From an alpha proteobacterium MED-G09 (lineage in GTDB: Bacteria > Pseudomonadota > Alphaproteobacteria > MED-G09), in contig CAJIZT010000006.1 in the NCBI GenBank assembly GCA_905182015.1, positions 186,001 to 250,000 of the forward strand: DNA of 64,000 bases, read 5' to 3'. This document shows, piece after piece, positions 27,997 through 36,969 of the stretch; position 1 is the stretch's first letter, and every line of letters begins with the position of its first letter. The translations under genes were made by a program, and so were the position numbers. Below the pieces are notes generated by a model, which was not told where the DNA came from, made no database searches, and saw nothing but the letters and a program-made list of their open reading frames with translations.

Positions 27997-28596
27997 TTAA
28001 ATAATTTTAATTTTAGGTTCTTCACCCCTTAGAATTCTTCTGATATTTGACTCATGTCTACAGAAGGAGATAATGCTTAAAAGTATAAAGATTAAGGTTA
28101 TTAAGATATTCTTGGTAATAAGAAAGGAAATAAATGGCATTAGGGATACGGCAGTTAAAGATGCTGTTGAGGCTGTTTTAAAAATCAATGCTGTAACTAT
28201 CCAAATAACTATAAACGATAAACCCAGGTAAGGAGAAAAAGCAAAACAAATCCCAAGGTAGGTTGCTATCCCTTTTCCACCCTTAAATTTTAACCATACG
28301 GGGAAATTATGACCTAAAAAAGAAAATAATGCCGATAAAATTCCCAGGTATATATTTGATTTAAATATTAATACTGGTATCGCTCCTTTTAAAGCATCGA
28401 TAAGAAGTGTCGTTATTGCAAGAATCTTTGAACCAGACCTTAATACATTTGTTGCACCAATATTGCCTGACCCTTGTTTTGTTATATCAATTTTATTAAA
28501 ATACCTTGATAAAACGTACCCACTAGGAAACGATCCTATTAAATAACTAACAAGTATTACAAAAAAATATAAAAATATAAGGTTTAAAATTATCAT
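27997..28596 (-). CDS. plsY: Acyl-phosphate glycerol-3-phosphate acyltransferase
   Basis: Integral membrane enzyme making lysophosphatidic acid from acyl-phosphate. About five hydrophobic segments in 199 residues carry the three PlsY motifs: SYLIGSFPSGYVL, GSGNIGATNVLR and LGHNFPVWLKFKGGKGIATYLG. It faces away from pyrB with only 32 bp between the start codons. In many Alphaproteobacteria pyrB-pyrC-plsY-dprA-topA run together; here pyrB points the other way and pyrC and dprA are absent. Confidence 0.96.
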   Translation of the reverse strand: MIILNLIFLYFFVILVSYLIGSFPSGYVLSRYFNKIDITKQGSGNIGATNVLRSGSKILAITTLLIDALKGAIPVLIFKSNIYLGILSALFSFLGHNFPVWLKFKGGKGIATYLGICFAFSPYLGLSFIVIWIVTALIFKTASTASLTAVSLMPFISFLITKNILITLIFILLSIISFCRHESNIRRILRGEEPKIKII

Positions 28597-28599
28597 TTT

Positions 28600-28621
28600 A
28601 ATATATAAGTAGTCTGAAAGG
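28600..28621. promoter_or_regulatory. Divergent plsY/pyrB start region with shared TATATA
   Basis: Only 32 bp separate the two start codons. A self-complementary TATATA (28602-28607) could act as -10 element in both directions; AAAGG at 28617-28621 is the pyrB ribosome binding site. A plsY message starting from this element would be almost leaderless. This is inference from position and composition only. Confidence 0.35.
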
Positions 28622-28628
28622 TAATTAC

Positions 28629-29486
28629 GTGCAACATCTTCTGTCAGTAGACGATATAAATGAAAAATTCATACTTGATCTCTGGGAACGAGCTAGCGAT
28701 CAAAAAGATAACTTTTCTAGTTCTTTAAAAAATAAAATTTTAACAAATCTTTTTTACGAGCCCTCAACAAGAACATCTTCTTCTTTTTATAGCGCGATGG
28801 TTAGGCAGGGCGGTTCTGTAATTCCTATAAATAATGTAAAGTTTTCAAGCGCTATAAAGGGGGAAAGCTTAGAAGATACAATTATTACAATGGGAACTAT
28901 GAGTGATTGTATAGTCTTAAGACACCCAGAAATCGGATCGGTTTCTAGGGCAGCTAAAGTAAGTTCTGTTCCTGTAATTAACGCCGGTGATGGAAAGGGC
29001 GAACACCCCACACAAACTCTGCTAGACGGTTTTACAATTTTTTATAATAATAAAGAAAAAATTGATAATTTAAGAATAACTATGGTTGGTGATCTAAAAA
29101 ACGGACGAACGGTCAAGAGTCTTGTTAAGTTACTATCTAGATATTCTGGTAATCACTTTAATTTTGTTAGCCCTCCAGACTTAAGGCTTCCAAAAGATTT
29201 ACTTCCTAAGAACTCCTTTCAAACCGAAAAAATAGAAGAGGTTATTTCTGACACTGATGTTTTGTATGTTACTAGAGTGCAATCCGAAAGAGGGAGTAAT
29301 CATCAGTATTCATTATCCTTAGATCAATTGAACTTATTGCCAAGAAAATCTATAGTTATGCACCCACTGCCAAGGGTAAATGAAATTCCAAGAGCTTTTG
29401 ATAATGATCCGAGAGCTAAATATTTCGATCAAATGCTCTATGGTCTTTGGTGTAGAATGGTACTCTTGGAAAATGTTATGAGTTAG
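28629..29486 (+). CDS. pyrB: Aspartate carbamoyltransferase catalytic subunit
   Basis: Makes carbamoyl-aspartate, the first committed step of pyrimidine synthesis. The carbamoyl-phosphate motif is FYEPSTRTSSSF, HPTQTLLDGF binds substrate, and MHPLPRVNEI is near the end. It starts with GTG, preceded by AAAGG at 8 bp. At 285 residues it is slightly short (about 305-320 usual), the difference being at the N-terminus. No pyrC or pyrI neighbour. Its last 11 bp overlap ruvX on the other strand. Confidence 0.96.
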   Translation: MQHLLSVDDINEKFILDLWERASDQKDNFSSSLKNKILTNLFYEPSTRTSSSFYSAMVRQGGSVIPINNVKFSSAIKGESLEDTIITMGTMSDCIVLRHPEIGSVSRAAKVSSVPVINAGDGKGEHPTQTLLDGFTIFYNNKEKIDNLRITMVGDLKNGRTVKSLVKLLSRYSGNHFNFVSPPDLRLPKDLLPKNSFQTEKIEEVISDTDVLYVTRVQSERGSNHQYSLSLDQLNLLPRKSIVMHPLPRVNEIPRAFDNDPRAKYFDQMLYGLWCRMVLLENVMS

Positions 29487-29940
29487 GTTTTAGGAAATCT
29501 AAAAGACCTTGTAAAATTATAGTAGCGGCAATTTTATCAATTACTTTTGTTCTTTTTTTTCTGGATATGTCTGCTTCTATCAAAGATCTTTCAGCCGCAA
29601 CAGTCGAGAGTCTTTCATCCCATAATAGTATTGGTATCTTTATATTTTTGTATAGATTCCGAATAAAAGATCTACTTGATTGAGATTTTGGGCCAAGAGA
29701 TCCGTCCATATTTATTGGGTCACCAACTATTATTGAGCCAACTCCAAATTTTTTAATAGTCCCCTCTATGATAACGGACACTTCTGAGAATTTTTTTTCT
29801 TCAATAACCATGTAGGGTGATGCTATCTTTTGATTAACATCAGAAATTGCCAAACCAATTCTTTTTTTTCCAAGATCGAGACATAAAATAGTTTTGTTGT
29901 ATGGAATTATTTCACGAAAGTTATTTGAATCATTTGTCAT
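29476..29940 (-). CDS. ruvX: Holliday junction resolvase-like RuvX (YqgF)
   Basis: RNase H-fold nuclease implicated in pre-16S rRNA 5' processing. LCLDLGKKRIGLAISD holds the first catalytic Asp, IIVGDPINMDGSLGPKSQS the middle motif and LWDERLSTVAAERSL the Glu-containing motif; Asp in KVIDKIAATIILQ completes the site. The ORF track starts at a TTG (29958); ATG 29940 gives an N-terminus of normal length, so I prefer it (154 residues). It is divergent from gatCAB, a common alphaproteobacterial layout. Confidence 0.94.
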   Translation of the reverse strand: MTNDSNNFREIIPYNKTILCLDLGKKRIGLAISDVNQKIASPYMVIEEKKFSEVSVIIEGTIKKFGVGSIIVGDPINMDGSLGPKSQSSRSFIRNLYKNIKIPILLWDERLSTVAAERSLIEADISRKKRTKVIDKIAATIILQGLLDFLKPNS

Positions 29941-30019
29941 CACGGTTATAAGTATCAACGGTTAATGTTTTGATGCAAGCAAGACTTTATTATTTTATAA
30001 TTTATTTTAAGGAGAAAGC

Positions 30020-30313
30020 ATGTCTGTTACTATAGATAATGTTAAAAAAATTGCAAAACTTTCAAAAATCTCTCTAAGTGATGATGAGGTTAAGAGCTTT
30101 TTAACTGATTTAAATAAAATTATTGATTGGGTTGATCAGCTTACAGATGTTGATACTGATAAAGTAAGCCCAACTTTCTCCTCCTTTGGATTGGAAGAGG
30201 ATACAAATCAGAGAAATGATGTAATCAAAGATGGTGGTTGTAGGGATGCAATAATTTCAAATGCCCCGAATTCAGAAGATGGTTTTTTTCTTGTACCAAA
30301 GGTTATTGATTAA
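30020..30313 (+). CDS. gatC: Asp-tRNA(Asn)/Glu-tRNA(Gln) amidotransferase subunit C
   Basis: Small subunit that stabilises GatA and GatB in the transamidosome, which makes Gln-tRNA(Gln) and perhaps Asn-tRNA(Asn) from mischarged tRNAs. The 97 residues begin [22 protein letters not shown] and contain [17 protein letters not shown], both typical of GatC. AAGGAGA is placed well before the ATG. It overlaps the gatA start codon by 1 bp, so coupling is likely. Confidence 0.95.
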   Translation: MSVTIDNVKKIAKLSKISLSDDEVKSFLTDLNKIIDWVDQLTDVDTDKVSPTFSSFGLEEDTNQRNDVIKDGGCRDAIISNAPNSEDGFFLVPKVID

Positions 30314-31794
30314 TGGCTAAATTAAATGAATTATGTCTTCATGAAGCTAGGGACGGTCTTAAGAATAAGTCTTTCTCTTCAAGAGAGTTAATAACTGATC
30401 ACATTGATATGATGGAATCTTCTAGATCTTTAAATGCGTTTATAACGGAAACTCCTGAAATTGCATTAAAATCTGCTGATTCATCAGATGAAAAAATTTC
30501 AAAAAATACTAACGGACCCCTAGAAGGTCTTCCAATAGGTGTTAAAGATATGTTTTGTACTAAAGGGGTTTTAACAACTGCCTCTAGCAAAATGCTCTCA
30601 AATTTTATCCCTCCCTATGAATCAACTGTTACCAATAATCTATGGGATAATGGCGCCATATTGTTAGGAAAGTTAAATAATGACGAATTTGCGATGGGTT
30701 CTTCCAACGAAACTAGTTTTTATGGTCCAGTGATTAACCCTTGGATAAAAAATAATGATAAATCTCCATTAGTTCCAGGTGGTTCCTCGGGTGGTTCGGC
30801 AGCTTCAGTTGCTGCACATATTGGTGTTGGTTCTCTGGGAACTGATACAGGTGGGTCGATAAGGCAGCCAGCTGCATTTACAGGAAGTGTCGGTCTGAAA
30901 CCAACCTACGGAAGGTGCTCGAGGTGGGGTATTATTGCTTTTGCATCCTCCCTTGATCAAGCTGGTCCAATAACGAGAAATGTTAAAGATAATTCTATAC
31001 TCTTAGAAAGTATGTGTAGCCATGATTTAAAAGACACAACTAGCTCATCTAAGGAAATTCCGAATTTTGAAAAAGCCGTTGGAAAAAGTATCAAGGGTCT
31101 TAAGGTTGGAATTCCTCTTGAATTTATTCAGGACGGCATGTCTGACGAAATTCTTAAAATGTGGGAAAATGGTAAGGAATGGCTAAAAAAGAGCGGTGCT
31201 GAAATAGTTGATGTATCCTTACCTCACACTAAATACGCTCTTCCTTGCTACTATATTATTGCTCCAGCTGAAGCCTCTTCCAATTTAGCACGTTATGACG
31301 GGGTTCGCTTTGGTCACTCAGTTAGTTCTGACGACATTAATAATATGTATGAGTTAACTAGGTCAGATGGCTTTGGGGAAGAGGTTAAGAGAAGAATTAT
31401 GATGGGGACTTATGTTCTATCTTCTGGCTATTATGATGCCTATTATCTTAAGGCTCAGAAAGTTAGATCATTAATTTCTAATGACTATAATGAGGTTTTT
31501 AATAAAGTGGATGTATTGCTTACGCCATCCACCCCCAATTCAGCATTTGCAATAAATGAAAAGTACGATGATCCTTTATCAATGTATTTAAATGATGTCT
31601 TTACTGTTCCTGCAAATCTTGCTGGATTACCAGCAATATCGGTTCCTTCTTCAAAGGACAAAAACGGATTACCATTAGGCCTTCAATTAATTGGTAAACC
31701 CTTTGATGAAGAAACATTATACTCTTTTGCTAATATTATTGAAGAATCATCAAGCTTTGAGTCTATAGATAACAAATGGTGGTTACAAAAATGA
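30313..31794 (+). CDS. gatA: Glutamyl-tRNA(Gln) amidotransferase subunit A
   Basis: Amidase subunit that releases ammonia from glutamine. The Ser-cisSer-Lys machinery is visible: Lys in [14 protein letters not shown], the serines in [14 protein letters not shown] and [13 protein letters not shown]. The 493 residues match the family. Start codon overlaps the gatC stop and its own TGA overlaps the preferred gatB ATG, so the three genes form a tight operon. Confidence 0.97.
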   Translation: MAKLNELCLHEARDGLKNKSFSSRELITDHIDMMESSRSLNAFITETPEIALKSADSSDEKISKNTNGPLEGLPIGVKDMFCTKGVLTTASSKMLSNFIPPYESTVTNNLWDNGAILLGKLNNDEFAMGSSNETSFYGPVINPWIKNNDKSPLVPGGSSGGSAASVAAHIGVGSLGTDTGGSIRQPAAFTGSVGLKPTYGRCSRWGIIAFASSLDQAGPITRNVKDNSILLESMCSHDLKDTTSSSKEIPNFEKAVGKSIKGLKVGIPLEFIQDGMSDEILKMWENGKEWLKKSGAEIVDVSLPHTKYALPCYYIIAPAEASSNLARYDGVRFGHSVSSDDINNMYELTRSDGFGEEVKRRIMMGTYVLSSGYYDAYYLKAQKVRSLISNDYNEVFNKVDVLLTPSTPNSAFAINEKYDDPLSMYLNDVFTVPANLAGLPAISVPSSKDKNGLPLGLQLIGKPFDEETLYSFANIIEESSSFESIDNKWWLQK

Positions 31795-33248
31795 GTAATT
31801 TACTAAAAGGCAAAACTGGTGATTGGGAAATAGTAATTGGAATTGAGATTCATGCTCAAATAATTTCACAATCTAAGCTTTTTTCAGGATCTTCAACATT
31901 ATTTGGTTCAGAGCACAATACTCAGGTTAGTTTTGTTGATGCTGGAATGCCCGGAATGCTTCCCGTAATTAACTCTGTTTGCATCGAGCAGGCTGTTAAA
32001 ACAGGACTGGGATTAAACGCTAAAATTAATAATTTTTCTATATTTGACAGAAAAAACTATTTTTATCCAGACCTACCTCAAGGCTATCAAATTTCTCAAT
32101 TTGAGCAACCTATAGTTGGTAATGGGGAGATAATGATTGATCTTGATGGAAATACTATAAAAAAAGTAAGAATAGAAAGACTTCATCTTGAGCAAGATGC
32201 CGGAAAATCCCTTCATGATCAACATCCAAGCTATTCTTACGTTGACTTGAATAGGTCTGGCATTGCCTTGATGGAGATAGTGTCTATGCCGGATATGAGT
32301 TCTGCTGAAGAGGCTCAAGCTTATATTAAGAAAGTAAGAAATATTATGAAATATCTTCAAACATGCGATGGAAATATGGATGAGGGCTCTTTAAGAGCTG
32401 ATATAAATGTTTCAGTTAGAAAGCCTGGAAATGAGCTTGGGATAAGGTGTGAAATAAAAAATGTAAATTCAATTAAGTTTATTGGACAAGCTATTGAATA
32501 TGAAGCAAAAAGACAGATCGATATTATCGAAGATGGAAAAGTTATTAAACAACAAACAAGACTTTTTGATCCAAAAAAAGGACAAACCAGAGCGATGAGA
32601 AGTAAGGAAGAGGCTCATGACTATAGGTATTTTCCTGACCCTGATTTGCTTCCATTAGTTTTTACTGACGAATTCGTTGAAAGTATCAGAAAAACTCTTC
32701 CGGAACTTCCAGATTTAAAAAAACAAAGGTTTGTTGATGAGTATGGCTTGTCTCCATATGATGCAGGGTTGCTTGTTTCCGAAAAAGATACTGCTGATTA
32801 TTTTGAAATAGCAGCTACCGGCAGTAATTCAAAGTTGGTTTGCAACTGGATTGCTGGAGAATTGTTTTCCTTTTTGAATAAAGAGAATAAGCGTATAGAT
32901 GAAAGCCCCGTAACGCCTGTAAATCTTGGAAAACTAATAAATCTTATCGATAACGGAACCATAACTGGAAGAATTGCAAAAGATATTTTCGAAATGATGT
33001 TTAAAAGTGGTGATGATCCAATGACAATTGTTGATTCTAACAATATGCGGCAGGTTAGTGATGAAGGTGAAATTGAGAAGATTGTTGATTTAATAATAAC
33101 ATCGAACCCCGATCAGGTTAAGGCGCTTGAAATAAAGCCCAACCTAATGGGCTGGTTTGTCGGGCAGGTAATGAAAGAAACGCAAGGAAAGGCAAACCCA
33201 AAAGCAGTAAATGAAATTTTAATTAAAAAATTAATTATAAAAGATTAG
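31791..33248 (+). CDS. gatB: Glutamyl-tRNA(Gln) amidotransferase subunit B
   Basis: Kinase/amidotransferase subunit that phosphorylates the mischarged glutamyl group and transfers ammonia. [12 protein letters not shown] at the start, [31 protein letters not shown] and RIARDIFEMM-type tail sequence ([12 protein letters not shown]) are diagnostic. The ORF track begins at 31776, inside gatA; ATG 31791 overlaps the gatA stop in ATGA and gives a normal N-terminus (485 residues). The C-terminal YqeY domain is complete. Confidence 0.97.
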   Translation: MSNLLKGKTGDWEIVIGIEIHAQIISQSKLFSGSSTLFGSEHNTQVSFVDAGMPGMLPVINSVCIEQAVKTGLGLNAKINNFSIFDRKNYFYPDLPQGYQISQFEQPIVGNGEIMIDLDGNTIKKVRIERLHLEQDAGKSLHDQHPSYSYVDLNRSGIALMEIVSMPDMSSAEEAQAYIKKVRNIMKYLQTCDGNMDEGSLRADINVSVRKPGNELGIRCEIKNVNSIKFIGQAIEYEAKRQIDIIEDGKVIKQQTRLFDPKKGQTRAMRSKEEAHDYRYFPDPDLLPLVFTDEFVESIRKTLPELPDLKKQRFVDEYGLSPYDAGLLVSEKDTADYFEIAATGSNSKLVCNWIAGELFSFLNKENKRIDESPVTPVNLGKLINLIDNGTITGRIAKDIFEMMFKSGDDPMTIVDSNNMRQVSDEGEIEKIVDLIITSNPDQVKALEIKPNLMGWFVGQVMKETQGKANPKAVNEILIKKLIIKD

Positions 33249-33252
33249 CCCT

Positions 33253-33966
33253 ATGAAACAAAAAAAACCTATTGAATTATATTATTGGCCAACACCAAAT
33301 GGCTGGAAGATATCAATAATGTTAGAAGAATGTAAAATTCCTTATGTTTTAAAGCCAGTTGATATTGGGAAAGGCGATCAATTTAAACCTAAATTTCTAA
33401 AAATTTCTCCAAATAATAGAATGCCTGCAATAATTGATCCTGAGGGACCCGGTAATAAGCCTATTTCTGTTTTTGAATCTGGTGCGATACTTCAATACCT
33501 GGGTAGAAAATCAGGTAAGTTCTATCCAAAGAATGAGCGTGAGAGAGTAAGGGTTGATGAATGGATCTATTGGCAAATGTGCGGGCTGGGTCCTATGGCA
33601 GGACAAGCACACCATTTTCGTCAATACGCTCCTGTAAAAATTAAGTATGCCGTAAAACGCTATACCGATGAAGTTAATAGATTGTACGGAGTTATGAATA
33701 AACAGTTAAAGAGGAATGACTATTTGTCAGGACGCTATTCTATAGCGGATATGGCCTGTTGGGGCTGGATTATTCCTTGGAAAAATCAAGGGCAAAAATT
33801 ATCTGACTTTCCTGACTTAAAGAGATGGTTTGAGCAGGTTGGAAGTAGGTCGGCTGTTAAAAGAGGATTTGCCACAGGTAAGGAGTTAAGAAAAAAACTT
33901 TTGTCTGAAGACACTAAGGAGGCAAAGAAGGCCAAATCAATTCTTTTTAATCAAAGGGCTAGGTAA
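33253..33966 (+). CDS. Glutathione S-transferase (YfcG/Ure2-like)
   Basis: A 237-residue thioredoxin-fold plus all-alpha GST. IELYYWPTPNGWKISIMLEE and NNRMPAIIDPEGP give the glutathione-binding domain, FESGAILQYLG the gamma-glutamyl site. The lack of a Tyr/Ser at the classic catalytic position in favour of Asn (TPNGWK) fits the nu-class (YfcG/YghU) GSTs with disulfide-reductase activity. It lies 4 bp after gatB and 5 bp before tesB, so it may ride on their transcript. Confidence 0.9.
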   Translation: MKQKKPIELYYWPTPNGWKISIMLEECKIPYVLKPVDIGKGDQFKPKFLKISPNNRMPAIIDPEGPGNKPISVFESGAILQYLGRKSGKFYPKNERERVRVDEWIYWQMCGLGPMAGQAHHFRQYAPVKIKYAVKRYTDEVNRLYGVMNKQLKRNDYLSGRYSIADMACWGWIIPWKNQGQKLSDFPDLKRWFEQVGSRSAVKRGFATGKELRKKLLSEDTKEAKKAKSILFNQRAR

Positions 33967-33971
33967 TCAAA

Positions 33972-34832
33972 ATGAATGAGCGGTTAGAGGATTTAATCAA
34001 CTTATTAGATATTGAAAGAATTGAGGTTAATCTCTTTAGGGGCCATAGCCCGAGTGATAGGTGGCAAAGAGTCTTTGGAGGTCAGGTTATAGGACAAGCC
34101 TTGGTAGCAGCTAGTCGAACGGTTGAGAATCGTAACTGTCATTCACTCCATGCTTATTTTTTAAGGGCCGGTGATCCGAAGGTTCCAATTTTATATGAAG
34201 TGGATCGCTCAAGAGACGGAAGGTCTTTTACATCTAGACGTGTTGTTGCTATCCAACACGGAAAGCAAATATTTCATTTGGCTGCATCATTTCAAATAGA
34301 GGAAACGGGCCTGAATCATCAAGACAGCATGCCAGATGCTATCAGCTATAACGATCTTCCTTCTGAGCATGACTTAAGAAAAAAAATTATTGATAGCGTT
34401 CCTGATGAATACAAAGATTCTTTTAATAAAGAGTGGCCAGTTGAGGTCAGACCGATTGACCCTGTTGATTTAATGGACCCACAACCAAAACAACCCCAAA
34501 ATTTTATATGGTTTAGAGCGAAATCGTCATTACCAGACAAGGTTTCATTGCATCAATGTGTTTTAGCGTACATGTCAGATATGTCTTTGTTGGATACCTG
34601 CACCAACCCTCATGGAATAAACTTTATGAGCAACAACCTTCAGTCCGCGAGCTTGGACCATGCTATGTGGTTTCACAGACCTTTTAAGGCTAATGAGTGG
34701 CTGCTATATAGTCAGGATAGTCCATCGGCTTCTGGTGCTAGGGGATTTAACAGGGGTAGTATTTATGATGCATCTGGAAACCTTGTTGCATCTGTCGCCC
34801 AAGAAGGTCTTATTAGGGTAATTAAATCCTAA
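33972..34832 (+). CDS. tesB: Acyl-CoA thioesterase II
   Basis: Double-hotdog thioesterase that hydrolyses medium/long acyl-CoAs. RVFGGQVIGQALVAASRTV, HSLHAYFLRAGDPKVPILYEV and the second hotdog DHAMWFHRPFKANEWLLY with SGARGFNRGSIYD are standard TesB stretches. The 286 residues are normal length. It meets mutB tail to tail with a single base between the stops. Confidence 0.95.
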   Translation: MNERLEDLINLLDIERIEVNLFRGHSPSDRWQRVFGGQVIGQALVAASRTVENRNCHSLHAYFLRAGDPKVPILYEVDRSRDGRSFTSRRVVAIQHGKQIFHLAASFQIEETGLNHQDSMPDAISYNDLPSEHDLRKKIIDSVPDEYKDSFNKEWPVEVRPIDPVDLMDPQPKQPQNFIWFRAKSSLPDKVSLHQCVLAYMSDMSLLDTCTNPHGINFMSNNLQSASLDHAMWFHRPFKANEWLLYSQDSPSASGARGFNRGSIYDASGNLVASVAQEGLIRVIKS

Positions 34833-34833
34833 G

Positions 34834-36969
34834 CTAGCTTGTCTCAAGAAGATTCAGTAACTCCGCCGCCGCATCAACTATGTTTGTACCTGTTGAAAAT
34901 ATCGCAGATGCCCCAGATTCAATCAAAGCATTAAAATCACCTTTAGGAATTACACCACCCACTACAATATGTATTTTATCCAACCCTCTAGTATTTAGCT
35001 CATCTTTGAGTTGTGGAACTAGTGTTAAATGACCGGCCGCCAGTGATGATGCTGCAACTATATCAGATTTAGTTTCTAGAACTTGCTCAGCAACCTCTGA
35101 AGGCGTTTGAAACAGAGAGCCAACTTCAATATCAAAACCCATATCAACAAGAGCGCTCGCAACAACTTTTTGTCCTCTATCATGTCCATCTTGACCTAAC
35201 TTCGCTATAAAGACCTTTGGTTGTTTGTTGAATTTTGATTCAAAGTCTTTTGTTCTTTTTCTAATATAATCAATGGTTTCTGATGAGAAATTTTTTGCAT
35301 AAACATCTTTTATAAGAGTAACCTTGGCTTTGTGTCTATCCCAAACTGTTTCAAGTGCATAAGATATTTCTCCAACAGTTGCACCTACTCGTGCCGCGTT
35401 AACAGCTAGTTCTAAAACATTTTTATTTTCCTGTATTCCTATTGTTATCTCTTTGAGCTTATTCTCAACATCAGAGTTATCTCTTTCAGACTTAAGTTTT
35501 TTTAATCTTTTGAGTTGATTTTCTAAAACCTCAGAGTTATCTACTTTTTTAATATCAATCTTTTCTTCTTCATTTTCAGAAAGTGTAAATTTATTTACAC
35601 CAACTACGGTTTGTTCGTTGGAGTCTATTCTTGCCTGAATCTTTGTTGCAGACTCTTCTATGCGCATTTTAGGTATATTATTTTCAATTGCCTCGGTCAT
35701 ACCTCCGTATTCATTAATTTCTTTTATATGACTCAAGGCTTTTTTTGCCAAATCAGAGGTTAGTTTTTCAATAAAAAAAGAGCCGCCCCAGGGATCTATA
35801 ACATCACATGTCTTTGTTTCATTTTGTATAAATAATTGAGTATTCCTTGCTATTCTGGCAGAAAAATCAGTGGGTAGAGCTATTGCCTCATCAAAACTAT
35901 TAGTGTGCAGGGATTGGGTGTGACCATGAGTTGCTGCTAAGGCCTCGATGCAAGTCCTGGTGATATTGTTAAGAGGGTCTTGAGCAGTTAATGACCATCC
36001 TGATGTCTGACAGTGTGTTCTAAGAGCTAAAGACCTTTTGTCTTTAGGATTAAACTCCCGTATTAGATTTGCCCAAATTAATCGGGCTGCTCTCATTTTT
36101 GCTATCTCCATAAAGTAATCCATACCTATAGCCCAAAAAAACGATAAGCGTGGCGCAAAAGCATCTATATCTATACCAGCCTTAATTCCAGCTTTTACGT
36201 ACTCTAGTCCATCGGCGATAGTGTAAGCTAATTCAAGATCCGCTGATGCTCCCGCCTCTTGCATGTGATAACCAGAGATGGAAATAGAATTAAATTTTGG
36301 CATATTCGTTGAGGTATATTGAAAAATATCTGAAATTATTCTCATTGATGGTTTGGGTGGGTAGATATATGTATTTCTAACCATAAACTCCTTCAAAACA
36401 TCATTTTGTATCGTGCCTTTTAATTGATCGGTTGTTACACCTTGCTCTTCTGCGGCGACTATATATAAAGCCATTATAGGCACAACAGCGCCATTCATTG
36501 TCATTGAAACTGACATTTTATCTAATGGAATATCTTTAAATAAGACTCTCATATCTAGAATTGAGTCTATAGCAACACCTGCCATACCAACGTCACCTGA
36601 AACCCTAGGGTGGTCTGAGTCATAACCCCTATGCGTAGCCAGATCAAAAGCAATTGATAGACCCATTTGACCATTTTCTAAATTTTTTTTATAAAAGGCA
36701 TTAGAATCTTCAGCCGTAGAAAATCCTGCATATTGTCTTATAGTCCAGGGCTTATTTGCATACATTGTGGGGTAGGGACCACGAACGAACGGATCGATTC
36801 CAGGGAGAGATCCTAAATGTGTTAGTTCTTTGGTATCTTTTTTTGAATAAAACTCTTTAAGGTCTATTCCTTCAAGCGTACTTTGTGTATTAGTATTATC
36901 AATTAAATCATTGTTATTATTAATATTTAGATCTAAATCTAGACCATGAAGTGTATTAATTTCGTTCAT
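34834..36969 (-). CDS. mutB: Methylmalonyl-CoA mutase large (B12-binding) subunit
   Basis: Interconverts (R)-methylmalonyl-CoA and succinyl-CoA using adenosylcobalamin. The N-terminal TIM barrel has RGPYPTMYANKPWTIRQYAG and GSFFIEKLT; the C-terminal cobalamin domain carries the base-off motif AKLGQDGHDRGQKVVA (DxHxxG near residue 595), then GSLFQTP and VVGGVIP. At 711 residues it is complete. It overlaps the mutA stop by 1 bp. With pccBA it covers the propionyl-CoA to succinyl-CoA route; no epimerase or meaB is visible here. Confidence 0.97.
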   Translation of the reverse strand: MNEINTLHGLDLDLNINNNNDLIDNTNTQSTLEGIDLKEFYSKKDTKELTHLGSLPGIDPFVRGPYPTMYANKPWTIRQYAGFSTAEDSNAFYKKNLENGQMGLSIAFDLATHRGYDSDHPRVSGDVGMAGVAIDSILDMRVLFKDIPLDKMSVSMTMNGAVVPIMALYIVAAEEQGVTTDQLKGTIQNDVLKEFMVRNTYIYPPKPSMRIISDIFQYTSTNMPKFNSISISGYHMQEAGASADLELAYTIADGLEYVKAGIKAGIDIDAFAPRLSFFWAIGMDYFMEIAKMRAARLIWANLIREFNPKDKRSLALRTHCQTSGWSLTAQDPLNNITRTCIEALAATHGHTQSLHTNSFDEAIALPTDFSARIARNTQLFIQNETKTCDVIDPWGGSFFIEKLTSDLAKKALSHIKEINEYGGMTEAIENNIPKMRIEESATKIQARIDSNEQTVVGVNKFTLSENEEEKIDIKKVDNSEVLENQLKRLKKLKSERDNSDVENKLKEITIGIQENKNVLELAVNAARVGATVGEISYALETVWDRHKAKVTLIKDVYAKNFSSETIDYIRKRTKDFESKFNKQPKVFIAKLGQDGHDRGQKVVASALVDMGFDIEVGSLFQTPSEVAEQVLETKSDIVAASSLAAGHLTLVPQLKDELNTRGLDKIHIVVGGVIPKGDFNALIESGASAIFSTGTNIVDAAAELLNLLETS

